Below, piece by piece: positions 10,336 through 21,960 of a stretch of 64,000 nt of DNA. The stretch comes from Anisus vortex (taxonomy: Eukaryota > Mollusca > Gastropoda > Planorbidae): assembly GCA_949126835.1 (NCBI GenBank), contig OX421494.1:2859201-2923200 (forward strand), in the 5' to 3' direction. The translations under genes and the position numbers were made by a program. Position 1 is the stretch's first letter. Each line of letters begins with the position of its first letter. The notes under the pieces are model-generated. The model saw only the letters and a list, made by a program, of their open reading frames with translations. It searched no databases and was not told the origin of the DNA.

Positions 10336-11420
10336 GTTGGTTTATTATTATTTTAAAGTATATTAAATTGAATTATGCCCCTTGTATTGTCTTTAATGGT
10401 ATATTATAATTATGTATTGTTATTGCTATTATTATTATTACTATTGTTTTGATATAATTTTATTATATCTACTAATGTTATAATTCTCTATGCCTTTATT
10501 GTACTTATGCACTAAGTGACTAAGAAATATTGTTCAGTGTTTATTGGTGAACTAGCCGCAGGACTAGCCGGCCTCAAATGTACTAAGAAGTTAAGGCTAT
10601 GCAGTAGTTAGTAAAATGTTGAAGACTTTGGGAGCTCAGAGCCACACATCTACATGTAAACATATACTGTAGCAGGTAATGATTAATTTTTGGTCCTTTA
10701 CAAAACATACGTTTACCTCTTTATGATGTATTCATATCCCGCGGTCAGGTGGCCCGCGGGCTACAACACGGCCCGCCAAGCCTTTTATGTGGCTCGATGG
10801 CGAAACATTTTGCACATCCATGCTGTAGTCCAGCAAAGCCATCATAACATTATAGTTGAGGCAATAGGAAGGAGGGAGGGAGGGTTCGGGGGGAGGGAGG
10901 GTGCGGTGGGAGGGAGGTATATAAAGTGTTGGCGGAGTTGTCTGTTTTTGTGTTGTATACATTTTATCTATTTTTGAAATACATCTTTGAGAAATCGAAA
11001 CAGCAAGAAAGTTATAAAAAAGTAATAATTAGAATCATATTGGTTTAAAACTTCCTAGTGACTAGTTTATATGTTAAAATTTCATTTCTACATAATCAAA
11101 TAGTTAAGCGGGGTTTTTCTTGATACTCTAAGAGTAATTAAATCAACTGTAAAATATAGTCTGGTCATTTGTAGTACAGTTTTATTTGTTTGAGAAGCAC
11201 AAATCTGTACAATTAGATTAACTTATCCACTTGTCTCACATCGTTATAATGTGCATAGGAGTGCAATAAGCATGCACCAATTCCTACAGTATTAAAACTA
11301 GCATACCCCATTCAAATGGGTTCCAGTATCAGCGCTATGTTTTACTTTTCATTTAGTACTATAAATTGTTATAAGAGTTGGGCGAAAATATGAAATAATA
11401 GAGATTTTGTGTTATAATTA
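10336..11420. other. AT-rich spacer with G-rich and possible MITE sequence, no gene seen
   Basis: 10735-10850 has GCCCGCGGGC and ACGGCCCGCCAAGCC, resembling a hAT-type terminus but with no clear partner. 10870-10920 is a GGGAGGGAGG-rich run. 11040-11200 matches 21085-21215, part of the duplicated spacer. Confidence 0.5.
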
Positions 11421-11677
11421 CATTCGTACAAAGAAATGTATTTTCACTTGAATACAATGACTTTATTTATTACTTCTGTACAAGGCGTTTGCCAATTACT
11501 GCCATTTAAGATATTCGTTTACTACTTCCATGCAAGGCTTGTTCTACTAGTCAATTATTTCAATAGTTCAATAGTTCTTTTACACCTTTCCTTTCACCCA
11601 AGACATACCGAAATGTTTAATGCTTTCCACTTGTCATTAGAGTCATTGCAATGAACTCTATGAGGCGGTCTAGAGAC

Positions 11678-11893
11678 AGTCTTGATCAGGTGACGGCAAC
11701 AGTTTGGGTAATAGTGTGCTAAAGTAGGGATTTCTAATTCACGCAGCGAGCTAACAACCTTAAAGTCATCCTGCTCTTTTCTTGTAAAAGATACTTTCAA
11801 TTAAAATGTCTTCTAGGGGTTTTCCAAATGCCACTGAAAATTTGCCCTGCGTACCAAACCTGCGAAACGCGTGGCATAGGTCGCGGATCCCTG
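11678..11893. mobile_element. hAT MITE family M1, unexpanded orthologous copy
   Basis: Sits at the same place in the duplicated spacer as the element at 22394-23747; flanks such as CTATGAGGCGGTCTAGA are shared. It ends CCCTG followed by GTCTGAGT, a worn 8-bp duplication of the GTCTAGAG flank. It holds only one copy of the 41-bp unit that is repeated 29 times in the 22-kb copy. Confidence 0.75.
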
Positions 11894-12295
11894 GTCTGAG
11901 TCGTGATCCAAGAAGAGCTATAGAACTATCCAGAACAATGATGGACTTCAGTGCACTAGTTATTAATGGAGGCATGATGTTGAATTAACATTCTTATGCT
12001 CCTTTTGGTGGTAAGAGGTGATTACATAAATGTAGTCTATATCTAATCCATCATTAATAGTTTATCAACTAGCAAAGCGACATATCTTAACCCATTGCCG
12101 GACAATGCGGCCGAAATCGTGCGTGATAATTTATATGGTTCAGGAAGCTTTCTCATTTGGTTCGAGTTATAGGAAGTTTTCCGTTTGTTTATAACCATGT
12201 TGTCCTTATTTCTATCACTGTATACCTACTATTGCACCCCCTGCCCCTTTTAAATAATAAATACCATCTGATAATTCAATAGGAAATTTTTATAT

Positions 12296-12556
12296 TGCAG
12301 GCTGACCTGAGAGCACCGCCCTCGGCTAGCGCGGCGAAAGGTCCCGGGCCTAGAATCCTGTTGATTGTAAGAAATTGTTGTCAGGTCTGGAGGGTTTTCC
12401 CTGGGTCCACTCAGTGGCAGTTGGTACCTGAGAATTGTTGAGAGCAAAGTAAAGGCGGCTGGGCAACGTGCTAGCCACACAATCCCGTAGTGTGCGGAAA
12501 TCTGTGAACGCTGCTTCACACGTCCTAGGTCTATAGATCAAATTGGTCTCACGGGG
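12296..12556 (+). mobile_element. SINE family S1 copy
   Basis: Plus-strand copy with GGTCTGGAGGGTTTTCCCTG, GGTACCTGA, AAAGTAAAGGCGGCTGGGC and GCTAGCCACACAATCCC. The tRNA-like head is degenerate. The copy at 24350 is its counterpart in the duplicated spacer. Confidence 0.7.
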
Positions 12557-12715
12557 AGATATATATTTGTTTTCTGAAATAACAATAGAGTCCAACATAT
12601 TTCTTTGTTGTTACTTTCATGGCTTTTTAGGATTAAATAGAAATTAATTCGCAGCACAGTTGGGCTATTGTTGTTTTTTCAATTCAATTTTTAGTTTAAC
12701 TGATGGCTTACTTTT

Positions 12716-12950
12716 AGAGAGAGTTAGAGAGAGACAGAGAGAGTTAGAGAGAGCTAGAGAGAGACAGAGAGAGTTAGAGAGAGAGAGAGAGAGAAAGAGA
12801 AGAGAAAGAGAAAAGAGAAAATGTATAGAGAAGAATGGGGAAGAAAAGAGAAAAGTGATAGAAGAAAAAGGATGGAGAGAAGAAACGGAGAGAGAGAAGA
12901 GAATATAAAGAATGACAATAGACAAAACGAGAGAAAGAGAAAATTCTTTA
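12716..12950. repeat. (GA)n purine-rich simple repeat
   Basis: Almost pure GAGA/GTTAGAGA tract, degenerating into AGAAAAG. The open frames in it are compositional. The matching place at 24700-24720 has a short (GA)n. Confidence 0.9.
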
Positions 12951-13104
12951 ATCCAACAATTCATTATAGGTAATACGCTAATCCTACATTAGACTTCTTG
13001 TAGTGCTTGTGATCATACGAAAACCAACCAGAAATACCATTTCACCATGATGGGTCCATTCTTTGGACTTAATTAAATACGTAATGAAACAGTCATTGAA
13101 ACAA

Positions 13105-13466
13105 ACAAAGCATATTGCAGTCTTTTTATTACTTTATTTTAAGTGTATCTCCACCATTACACAGTGAACAAAAGACACAAATAACAAATACATATAAACT
13201 AACAATGAAACCGTGTACGTCCTGGTGTCGTCTGGGATATCTGGTGAGAGAAAAAATAAGAAACATATATATGTCCGAATATATATTGAGAATTGTACAC
13301 TGTCACATTGTGTCGACCAATTCACTCTTTTAATCAATTTAGACTGTTTATATCTGATTTGGAATTGGTTTTTATATTCTTTTTGTTGTCAGTTTTTATT
13401 GATCTTTATTTACTGATTAAAAGCGATTGCTAGGGGCTAATATAATTGTAAAGGTTCTCTTACAAC
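13105..13466 (-). other. 3' UTR of paralogue 3 with stop-proximal intron
   Basis: The stop TAA is followed by GTT and a GTAAGA donor (intron from 13463). Exon 3 starts at 13240 after a TTTTCTCTCACCAG acceptor. Minus-strand AATAAA signals are at 13133-13138 and 13125-13130. Confidence 0.65.
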
Positions 13467-14554
13467 TTAGTAGTGGCCCTTGGCGGGGTAGCCGTTGTAG
13501 TTATCCTTAGCTTGGTAGCCGTTGTAGCCATTATTAGCTGCGTAGCCGCTGTTGCCGTTGTACTTGTCCTCAGCTGCGTAGCCGCTGTCGCCGTTGTAGT
13601 TGTCCTTAGCTGCGTAGCCGCTGTCGCCGTTGTAGTTGTCCTTAGCTGCGTAGCCGCTGTTACCGTTGTAATTGGCATGATCGTTGTTATAGGAGTTGCC
13701 ATTGTAGTTCACCTGAAACGTAAATTAACTGTTCATTCTTGTACAATGCCGTTTCCAACATATAGTTTTTAATTCTAAAAAAATTTTTAAGTGATATTAT
13801 ATATCTCATTGATTGGCACGCTACACTAGCTGATCTATTTTGCTATACGCAGACGTCTTTGGTATCACTGACAAGCTCGACAACCCCCGGAATAATAATT
13901 GCATGTTTCTTGAGAACAAATCCAATGAATAAATACACTTTAGACCAGGGAAAGCAATAATTCATGTCTCTTCTATAAAAAATTGAGTGCTAGAACATGA
14001 TGACTTTTAGGCTGTTGGCACGCTGAATGAATTAGAAATCCTACTTCGGCACTCTATTATCAAACGGTTGCCAACCCCAGCTTTACGCAATAGAAATGCA
14101 ACAATGATATCACTCAAGCAGCGTTCACCAGTTTCTGTGGCCACTGCTCAGCCGCCTTTACTTTACAACCCAACTAATATCAGAGCCGGGTCAACCCAGG
14201 GACACCCTCCAGACCGGGGAACAATTACTAGCCTTCACCAGGTTTCGAACCCAGGACTTTCAGTACGCCAGCCTAACGCACTGCCTGCTTGGCCACCATG
14301 AATGCAATTTCTACATCTAGCGAGATTATTTATTTTTGAAGAGACAGTGTTTTTAGGGACAAAAGTCACAATTCATTTAACAATTTTATATTATATTCTT
14401 TTGTTTCTGTTTTTCTATATTTGATACTTAAGCAAAATATACCTAGTAGTCCTGCTAGTACCTAAAAATACATATAACAATAGCCTGCTTAGTAACTTAC
14501 ATAGGCGGCGCTGGCATAGGCGCAGAGCAGGGCAAAAACTACGACAGTCCTCAT
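13467..14554 (-). CDS. Secreted Gly/Asn/Tyr-rich repeat protein, paralogue 3
   Basis: Exon 1 is 14554-14501, encoding the same MRTVVVFALLCAYASAAY as paralogues 2 and 4, followed by a GTAAGT donor. Exon 2 starts after a GTTTCAG acceptor at 13712 and ends with TAA at 13469-13467; the intron is 788 nt, phase 0, and contains a hAT M1 remnant and an S1 SINE. The product is about 99 aa. The mature chain starts VNYNGNSYNNDHANYNGN and repeats GYAAKDNYNGDS and GYAANNGYNGYQAKDNY, ending PAKGHY. It shares the AKDNY core with paralogue 2, diluted by Asn-Gly segments. No Cys in the mature region. It is likely a secreted structural protein; the exact role is unknown. Confidence 0.83.
13955..14085. mobile_element. 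hAT M1 remnant in the intron of paralogue 3
   Basis: Carries the family block TTGGCACGCTGAATGAATTA, then CGGTTGCCAACCCC at its end. The left end is worn. The counterpart in the intron of paralogue 4 is at 26595-26745, so the insertion predates duplication of genes 3 and 4. Confidence 0.6.
14117..14302 (-). mobile_element. SINE family S1 copy in the intron of paralogue 3
   Basis: Minus-strand copy with GGTGGCCAAGCAGGCAGTGC head and GGGTTCGAAACCTGG B box. A short internal deletion has occurred near the CTGTGGCCAC block. Absent from the paralogue 4 intron as far as I can see. Confidence 0.7.
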
Positions 14555-14609
14555 GTTTGATGGTACGGTAGAAGCTGGAGAGAGGTTGACACTCGACTAC
14601 AGGCTCAGA

Positions 14610-14690
14610 CAAGTTGGCGATTTAGCAAAAGTGTGACCTCGCTTTATATAGAAAGTGTCGACAAGGAAATGAGCAGAAGTATGTCAATTG
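14610..14690 (-). promoter_or_regulatory. TATA promoter of paralogue 3
   Basis: CTATATAAAG at 14642-14651 on the minus strand, about 90 bp from the start codon, with conserved upstream sequence. Confidence 0.62.
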
Positions 14691-15224
14691 ATAGACAGGC
14701 TGGATTAGATGGAAAAGAATTGAATAAAACAAATGAGGTTTTGTTTCATTGCGTTTGACATTGACATATTCGATAGATTTATTGTTTTTAAAGTTTTTTT
14801 TGCTAGTTTTATTTTCATTTCTTTTTTAGGAAATAAAGTTAATTAAATATATAGGTGCACAATTTTTATTGGATCTGTATGTCATAAAGAAACATTTCTT
14901 TACTAAATTTTAAGGAGAAAGAATAAAAAATTTGTTTACGGTGTCCTTAAAAACAAAATACTAAATCATTTAAATGGTTTTCTTTTAAGACGTAAATACA
15001 CAAATTTTTTTATGGTTTCATCAATGATATAACAACGCAACGATTTTCTTGGTTCTTTTTAGAAATTTTAAGACATTAAAACAATTTCTCTTCTCTGTTA
15101 TGAAAAACAAAACAGACTTTATCCTTACAAACTGAATGTTTTTTTGTTTTTTTTTTCACAAAAACAAAAACAAACAAAAAATCTTAACAAAAGAAAGTTA
15201 ACTGTAGTCTAGTTTGCAAATGCA

Positions 15225-15415
15225 TTTAAGTACTCTTTCTTCTAGAGTGGCATTCGGGAATGGAATGGGTTGTCTGACCAAACCAGGAAAACCAGTCCCT
15301 TAACATCATTGAAAACATTAATAAAAATGCAAGACTAGACTCGGACCACGGATGAGCGTAGGACGCAATACTATTCTTTATAGAAGGAGCGTCTGTATTA
15401 TATAAAATAAGATAA
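15225..15415 (+). mobile_element. CR1-like LINE 3' end fragment
   Basis: Reads as GTGGCATTCGGGAATGGAAT (the AxAWNG region), then CAAGACTAGACTCGGACCAC, GGAGCGTCTGTATT and ATAAAATAAGATAATAA. Truncated. Confidence 0.75.
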
Positions 15416-16601
15416 TAAATTTGGTTGTAGGAATATATTAGACAGCTTTTACTAATAGTATGAAGAATTCTTTTATAGAAAAGGCAGGCGGTGAATTACA
15501 GCTAACGATTTAAAATTCTACGTATAATACGCTGTTGTCGATGGTCAGAAATTGGACAATACTTGTTGAATTATTCGTAATATATTGCTTGTCTCCTTGA
15601 ATTTTAATATATACTTGATTTAATCAACGTTTAGCTTGGCAGCCTACCACCCAATACAAAAAAAAAAACTTCTCTAAGTAGGGTTAAAATTTAAGAAATG
15701 CTTACAAAGCGCGTAAGACCTAACCCTAAAAACAAAAGTTTTCGTTTACTAATTAGTAATAAACAGAGAATGAAGACAATTGTATGCGATTTAGGGATTT
15801 GTACCAACCAGAAACTTCAACCTCTGAAAACAGTTCGATTTCGGCAGACAGTCTTTTGGTCAGTATGATACTTTGAATTTTCTTTTCATTTTGGTGAAGA
15901 GTTTAGGCGGTGGTCATATCAAAATTAATTTTTTTTAGAACCACTAGTTAATAGAATTACTTGAGATATTGAGCGACCCACTGAAAAGCAAATATTGCTT
16001 GGGAATTTTTTTTATATATATTATAATAACGAGAATTGTAACATTTTCTCACAGATTTAATGTAAAAAGACATTTGAATTAAACTTTTTTTTTTTTTACA
16101 AGTAATATTTCGCGCAAGATTAACTCAATCTGTCACTAGTTAATCTGATTATAGAATTATTGACAGACCAAATAAATGTTATATAGATACCTGCGGCTAT
16201 AGCCAGGTGCCATTTTATTATCAAAATTATATTTTAATACTTTATTGTGACATTGATATTGATCACATTTTGACAGTGTCCATGGAAACGAACATTTTGT
16301 TTTAAAAGGATCTTTTTGACAGTTCAACAGTAAACATGGACTTAATCTGGGGTTTTAATTTATTGAATATCTGGGTTTTTAATTTATTGAAATGACATCT
16401 CGGTAGTGCAATGAGATCTCGGACGCGCAACAGGGCCTGTCCCCCGCCCCCCTTGCGTTATGGGGTTTACACGGTGGTTTTTAGGGCCCTGGGTACAGTT
16501 GAACCTTTCCCACCCCATCATCCGAGCATGCGAAATACAATAGCATGGTAATATGCGCTAAAAACAATAAATCATTATTATTATTACTGTATATTCATTT
16601 G

Positions 16602-19600
16602 AGACGCATGCGTCTCAAATAGCCTCTGACAACTAAGTCCAGCTCCTGGCCTTCCCGAGTGGCTTAGCTACTAAGCCCGGCAAAACCGTTTCTACTAACA
16701 GGAGAAGGGGCATGGGCGTTCCACTGGCGCCTCAAAACCAGTCGCTTCGGGCAGATGGGGCTCGTTAACCTTGGATGGTAGCCTATCTAGGAGAAGGATA
16801 CTCTGACTCCAAACTACCGCTGCCTTGCGGCTTACCCCTTCATGGGAAAGGCTAAGGGAGTAAACCCTGACAAAAAATCAGGAGCTGGAGTCCCTAAGGC
16901 GGTTTGACTTTGTATCGTCATCACCGGCAACTCCTGCAGCGCGTCTGAAGCCAAGATGTATCGACTCTGTCGCTCCCTTGGATCCGTCAGCTGCGAGGAG
17001 AGGGGGGGCCTGCTGCATGGGCACCAGCTGGCTCTCCATATTATTTTGCCCAGGCACTGTAGCTCAACTGGAGAGGACACTCCAGTGTCATCGCAAGATG
17101 CCGACCCAACACGGGAGGGGGCAGTTACCGGTTATAAGCTCGTCCGATTGGCGAAGGAAACGAGCGCCAGGGGTCCCCTTCGACGATGGGAGAGGTCATC
17201 GTACCTCAATGGATGGCTACCGCCCGCCTCAAGCTGGGCAGCCCCCAGCCAGTTAGGTGTCGTCTCGCCATGGCTTACCTGCCCCACTGGGTGCGTGGGG
17301 ATCAGAGAGGCATCTCTCAAAAAGTAGGCCAAAAAACAACCGCACCAGGCAACTCAAAAACAAGAAAGAAGCATCCAGCTCTTCGTTTTGCTAGCTGGAA
17401 CGTCAGGACCATGTGTCCCGGCCTCACCCCAAACCCCCAACAAATAGACGATGCAAGAAAGACTGCCGTTATTGATAGGGAACTTTCGCGACTCAACGTT
17501 GACATTGCCGCTCTGCAGGAGACCCGGCTGGCTGACAACGGTACCATCAGGGAAGCCAACTACACCTTTTATTGGCAAGGGAAGCCTCCGGACCAACCCA
17601 GACAGCACGGCGTCGGCTTTGCTGTGAGAAACACGCTTGTCAGCTCCACAGAGCCTCCCACAACAGGCACAGATAGACTACTCTCCCTCCGGTTGTCAAC
17701 CTCTTCTGGCCCAGTCAATATCTTCAGTGTGTACGCCCCAACCCTCCACTCTACCGATGAGGATAAAGATCAGTTCTACCAAGCCCTGGATGAAGCGATA
17801 TCCAGGATATCCAGCACTAAGAGCCTTTACCTTCTTGGAGACTTCAATGCAAGAGTAGGAGCTGACCAGAAATCCTGGCCCACATGCCTCGGAAACTTTG
17901 GAAGGGGAAAGATAAATGAAAATGGTCAGAGACTGCTTGAGCTCTCGTGCCATCACGGTCTGTGCGTGACCAACACCTACTTCAAGTGCAAAGAAATACA
18001 CCAGGTGTCGTGGAGACACCCTCGCTCTCGACACTGGCATCAACTTGATCTTGTCCTAACTAGAAGAGCGGACATTGGCAGCGTCCTCCTCACACGTAGT
18101 TACCATAGTGCAGACTGCGACACGGACCACGCCCTCGTGGCGAGCAAGGTGCGCCTAACGCCGAAGAAGTTGCACCACTCAAAGAAGAAGGGCCGCCCAC
18201 GCATCAACACCAGCTGTGTCAGAAACCCCGAGAAAACCCAACAGCTCATTAGCATACTCGACGGTGCCCTCAAGGTGGAAACAGCTGATGACACCATCAA
18301 CTCCAAGTGGCCACGCCTGCGCGACGCCATGTACAACGCAGCCATCACTGTTTACGGGAAGAAAGAGCGGAAGAATGCTGACTGGTACGAGGCCCATTGG
18401 GAGGAAATGGAACCCGTGACTGAGGCTAAGAGGAAAGCCCTTCTGGCCTACAAGGCTAAGCCTAGCCCCAGTACACTACAAGCTCTACGGACTGCCAGGA
18501 GCAAAGCCCAGCAGACTGCCCGTCATTGTGCCAACACCTACTGGCTGAATATCTGTGACAGCATTCAGACAGCTGCCGATACAGGCAACGCAAGAGGGAT
18601 GTACGAGGGCATCAAGAAGGCAATAGGTCCAACCCCCTCTAAGACAGCCCCCCTCAAGTCCAAAACAGGCGACGTTATCACCGATCCGGAAAGGCAGATG
18701 CAGAGGTGGGTAGAGCATTACCTCGAACTGTACCCAACGCAGAACACTGTAACAGACTCCGCTCTCAGAGCGATATCAGACCTGCCGGTCATGGAGGAGC
18801 TTGACACTCCACCCACTTCGGATGAGCTCAGCAAGGCCATCGACCGTCTCGCCTGCGGTAAAGCACCTGGGAGCGACGGAATCCCACCAGAAGTACTAAA
18901 GTGCGGGAAACCAGCCCTGCTACAGCAACTTCACGACCTCCTGTGCCTTTGCTGGGAACAGGGTTACATTCCACAAGATATGAGAGACGCTAACATCATC
19001 ACTTTGTACAAAAACAAAGGTGACAGGAGTGACTGTAACAACTATCGGGGCATCTCCCTCTTCAGTATCGTTGGTAAAGCGTACGCCCGCGTCATCCTTA
19101 ACCGCCTGCAGACCCTCGCTTCACGCATCTACCCAGAGTCACAGTGTGGCTTCAGGACTGGTCGATCAACGGCTGACATGATCTTCTCACTACGCCAGCT
19201 CCAGGAGAAGTGTCAGGAACAGCAGATGCCACTCTATATAGCCTTCATCGACCTCACAAAGGCATTTGATCTGGTCAGCCGAGGCGGACTTTTCAGCTTG
19301 CTGCAGAAGATCGGATGTCCCCCACATCTGCTTGCGGTGGTCAGGTCCTTCCACGACAACATGCACAGCACTGTCTGCTACAATGGCGCAACCTCCAAGG
19401 AATTCCCAGTCAGCAGCGGAGTAAAGCAGGGCTGCGTCCTCGCACCTACACTCTTCGGCATCTTTTTCTCCATGCTCCTCCAACACGCCTTCAAGGACTG
19501 CAGCGAGGGTGTTTTCATTCACACCAGGTCTGATGGCAAGCTCTACAACATAGCGCGTCTTCGTGCCAAGACCAAAGTCAAAAAGGTCCTCATTCGAGAG

Positions 19601-20582
19601 ATGCTCTTCGCTGATGATGCAGCCTTGACATCACACACCGAAGACGGACTCCAGCAGCTCGTCACTTGCTTCTCCCATGCATGCAAGGAGTTCGGCCTGA
19701 CTGTAAGCCTGAAAAAAACAAACGTCATGGCTCAGGGCACGGAGACCCCTCCAAACATTGTCATCGATGTACACACCTTGGAGGCTGTCGAGAACTTCAC
19801 ATACCTCGGGTCCACTATCTCGAGTTCACATTCCATCGACTTGGAGATCAACAGCAGGATCGCCAGGGCAGTCACAGTCATGGCCCAACTAAAACAGCGA
19901 GTGTGGGACAACTCCAGCCTCACCGAGAGGACCAGACTGCGCGTCTACCACGCCTGCGTACTCAGCACTCTCCTGTATGGCTGTGAGTCATGGACCACCT
20001 ACGCGAGGCACGAGAAGAAACTCAACAGCTTCCATATGAGGTGCCTACGGAGAATACTGCAGATCAAGTGGCAGGATAGGGTCTCCAACACAGAGGTGCT
20101 GGAGAGAGCCAACATGAGCAGCCTTCACGCTGTGCTCAGTGAGAAACGCCTCAGGTGGCTCGGCCATGTGAAAAGGATGAATGCAGGTCGCATTCCTAAA
20201 GACCTCCTCTATGGAGAACTGGTCGAAGGCCACCGGAAGATAGGGCGCCCAAAACTGCGATTCAAGGACCTTTGCAAAAGAGACCTGAACGAGAGCTCAA
20301 TTGACCTTGACACATGGGAATGCCAAGCTTCTGACCGACCAACCTGGAGGCTCGCAGTCAGGCTTGGCACATCCCGCGCAGAAACTGGGCGCATGGAAGC
20401 TGCCATCCAGAAAAGAGCGAGGCGGAAGGTTCCTTTACAACAGCCATCCACCTTCAAATGCCTGAAGTGCGGCAGGGATTGCCACTCCCGAGTTGGCCTC
20501 CACAGCCACTCTCGGCGGTGCAGCTGGTCACCTTTGCCGTGAAGCTACACCATCGTCTCTTGGAGACGGACGGATGCCGACG
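16602..20582 (+). mobile_element. Full-length APE-type LINE (RTE-like) with 11-bp TSD
   Basis: A GC-richer block of 3981 bp with sharp edges. The 11-bp direct repeat ATATTCATTTG flanks it (16591-16601 and 20583-20593). It has about 580 bp of leader, one long ORF and a 40-bp 3' UTR with no poly(A), ending in a CGTCTC-TTG-GAGACG hairpin (20554-20568). The equivalent duplicated spacer near 9.4-9.5 kb lacks it, so it inserted after that duplication. Confidence 0.88.
17186..20542 (+). CDS. LINE ORF: AP endonuclease, reverse transcriptase, C-terminal zinc finger
   Basis: An uninterrupted 1118-codon frame. Endonuclease at about residues 66-325: SWNVRT (70-75), QETR (111-114), SVYAPT (181-186), GDFNARVG (218-225) and terminal DTDH (312-315), the usual catalytic set of exonuclease-endonuclease-phosphatase enzymes. 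Reverse transcriptase at about 545-880: GKAPGSDGIPPE, NNYRGISL, SQCGFR, FIDLTKAFD (687-695), GVKQGCVLAP (745-754) and catalytic FADD (808-811), then YLGSTI (873-878). RTE-like C-terminal region LYGCESWT, then RWLGHVKRM. It ends in a C2H2-like finger, CLKCGRDCHSRVGLHSHSRR (from 1092). It would nick target DNA and copy its own RNA in place. All motifs are intact, so activity is possible. The start is the first in-frame ATG; an alternative downstream start is possible. Confidence 0.9.
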   Translation: MGEVIVPQWMATARLKLGSPQPVRCRLAMAYLPHWVRGDQRGISQKVGQKTTAPGNSKTRKKHPALRFASWNVRTMCPGLTPNPQQIDDARKTAVIDRELSRLNVDIAALQETRLADNGTIREANYTFYWQGKPPDQPRQHGVGFAVRNTLVSSTEPPTTGTDRLLSLRLSTSSGPVNIFSVYAPTLHSTDEDKDQFYQALDEAISRISSTKSLYLLGDFNARVGADQKSWPTCLGNFGRGKINENGQRLLELSCHHGLCVTNTYFKCKEIHQVSWRHPRSRHWHQLDLVLTRRADIGSVLLTRSYHSADCDTDHALVASKVRLTPKKLHHSKKKGRPRINTSCVRNPEKTQQLISILDGALKVETADDTINSKWPRLRDAMYNAAITVYGKKERKNADWYEAHWEEMEPVTEAKRKALLAYKAKPSPSTLQALRTARSKAQQTARHCANTYWLNICDSIQTAADTGNARGMYEGIKKAIGPTPSKTAPLKSKTGDVITDPERQMQRWVEHYLELYPTQNTVTDSALRAISDLPVMEELDTPPTSDELSKAIDRLACGKAPGSDGIPPEVLKCGKPALLQQLHDLLCLCWEQGYIPQDMRDANIITLYKNKGDRSDCNNYRGISLFSIVGKAYARVILNRLQTLASRIYPESQCGFRTGRSTADMIFSLRQLQEKCQEQQMPLYIAFIDLTKAFDLVSRGGLFSLLQKIGCPPHLLAVVRSFHDNMHSTVCYNGATSKEFPVSSGVKQGCVLAPTLFGIFFSMLLQHAFKDCSEGVFIHTRSDGKLYNIARLRAKTKVKKVLIREMLFADDAALTSHTEDGLQQLVTCFSHACKEFGLTVSLKKTNVMAQGTETPPNIVIDVHTLEAVENFTYLGSTISSSHSIDLEINSRIARAVTVMAQLKQRVWDNSSLTERTRLRVYHACVLSTLLYGCESWTTYARHEKKLNSFHMRCLRRILQIKWQDRVSNTEVLERANMSSLHAVLSEKRLRWLGHVKRMNAGRIPKDLLYGELVEGHRKIGRPKLRFKDLCKRDLNESSIDLDTWECQASDRPTWRLAVRLGTSRAETGRMEAAIQKRARRKVPLQQPSTFKCLKCGRDCHSRVGLHSHSRRCSWSPLP

Positions 20583-20593
20583 ATATTCATTTG

Positions 20594-21220
20594 TAAATTG
20601 ATTTTAATCAGTAAGCTTATCATTTTAAAATGTATTAAAATTTCTCAAGAAAGAGTAGATGATCTCAGATACTTTAAGCAGATAAAAGTTTGGGACCTAA
20701 TAGGATTATATTTCAAATATTCAAAATTCGGCAGTAATACCTACATTTCTTCTTTGGCGCAACTTTTATTTATTAAAATAATTATTGTTTATGTTTTCAT
20801 ATCTCTTTGAAAATGTAGTAATTCTTTTGGTCAACGATGGCAAATTTAGATAATAATAGAGTTTAGTGTCATTTGCAAATGTATATGAACCATACTATGC
20901 TCTAAAAATATGTTACTATATTATTTCCTTTAAAGAAAGAGGAATAAAAAATTCTAAACTCAGATATTTGGTGCCTGTCACAAATCATCGGTAATATTTC
21001 CAGAATCCTATGCCCAGAAAAAGCTAAGAACTTCATTTTATGCAGATTTAGCGAAAAGTTGATAACATTGACAGCTCAGTGACACAAATTTGACTAGTTT
21101 ATATGTTAAAATTGTATTTCTACATACATTTTCAAGCAGGGTTTTGATTGATAATCTAAGACTAATTCAATCAACTGTAAAATATCAAATTCTGGCAATT
21201 TTGCTGTACAGTTTTATTTA
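20594..21220. other. Duplicated spacer, no gene seen
   Basis: Continuation of the pre-insertion sequence, matching 9480-9960 and then 11040-11200. No coding signal. Confidence 0.6.
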
Positions 21221-21960
21221 TCTTATCTTAAAAATTACAGACGCTCCTTCTATAAAGATGATTTTTGCGTCCTACGCTGTTCAGTGGTCTAATATAAGTC
21301 TGCATTCCTATTAATGTTTGAAATTATGCTAAATTACCAGTTATCATGGTTTGTTCAGGTGACCCATTCCCTGCCATGATGCCACTCGGGAAGAAAGAGT
21401 ACTTATAAGCATTTGTTCTCGCATAAAGGATAAAAAAAGTGTTTTTATCTGAGCACTGGAATATGTTGTTATTGGGTTGTATTTATAAATAAGAGTGTAA
21501 TGCCTTATGTATTATTACTACTTTACTCTTTGCCCTTCTGTCCTCTAGTGTTTCTAGGTTTAGTGATTTGACTATTTATGTTACTCTTGTTAGTTGTGAA
21601 TATTCGCTAGTAATGAACCTGGCCGCTCTTTTCTGAATTTGTTCTAACTTTTTAAGGTCTTCTTTATTTGATGGGTCCCAAATAGATGATACATATTATA
21701 GTATAGTTCTAACTAATTTGAGATAGCATTTTAGTTTTATGTTCTTTTTACATTTGTAAAAGTTACTAATGTTTTAATTAGAATTTTTAATTACTTCATC
21801 AATATGAGGATTCCAAGATAATTTATCAATTATTATTACTCCTAGGTACACTGCATTTTTAGTTTGTGATAGGTCTTTACTATAAATGAAGTAGTTTGTT
21901 AACATCTCATCACAACTGTCCCCCTTAAAATATTCAAACTGAGAAGCACAAATATGTTAA
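21220..21960 (-). mobile_element. CR1-like LINE 3' fragment
   Basis: On the minus strand it retains the WDPSNKED-type thumb region of a CR1-group reverse transcriptase (around 21640-21700), a degenerate AWNGL region and the family tail ending GGAGCGTCTGTAATT. Several indels and stops. 5' truncated. Confidence 0.7.

Noticed and set aside
12660..12964. Frames rich in RER or SLSL
   Set aside because: Translation of a (GA)n tract.
16832..17332. Short frames in the LINE leader
   Set aside because: No recognisable ORF1 motif (zinc knuckle, RRM, coiled coil) and they overlap the leader and the start of the long ORF.
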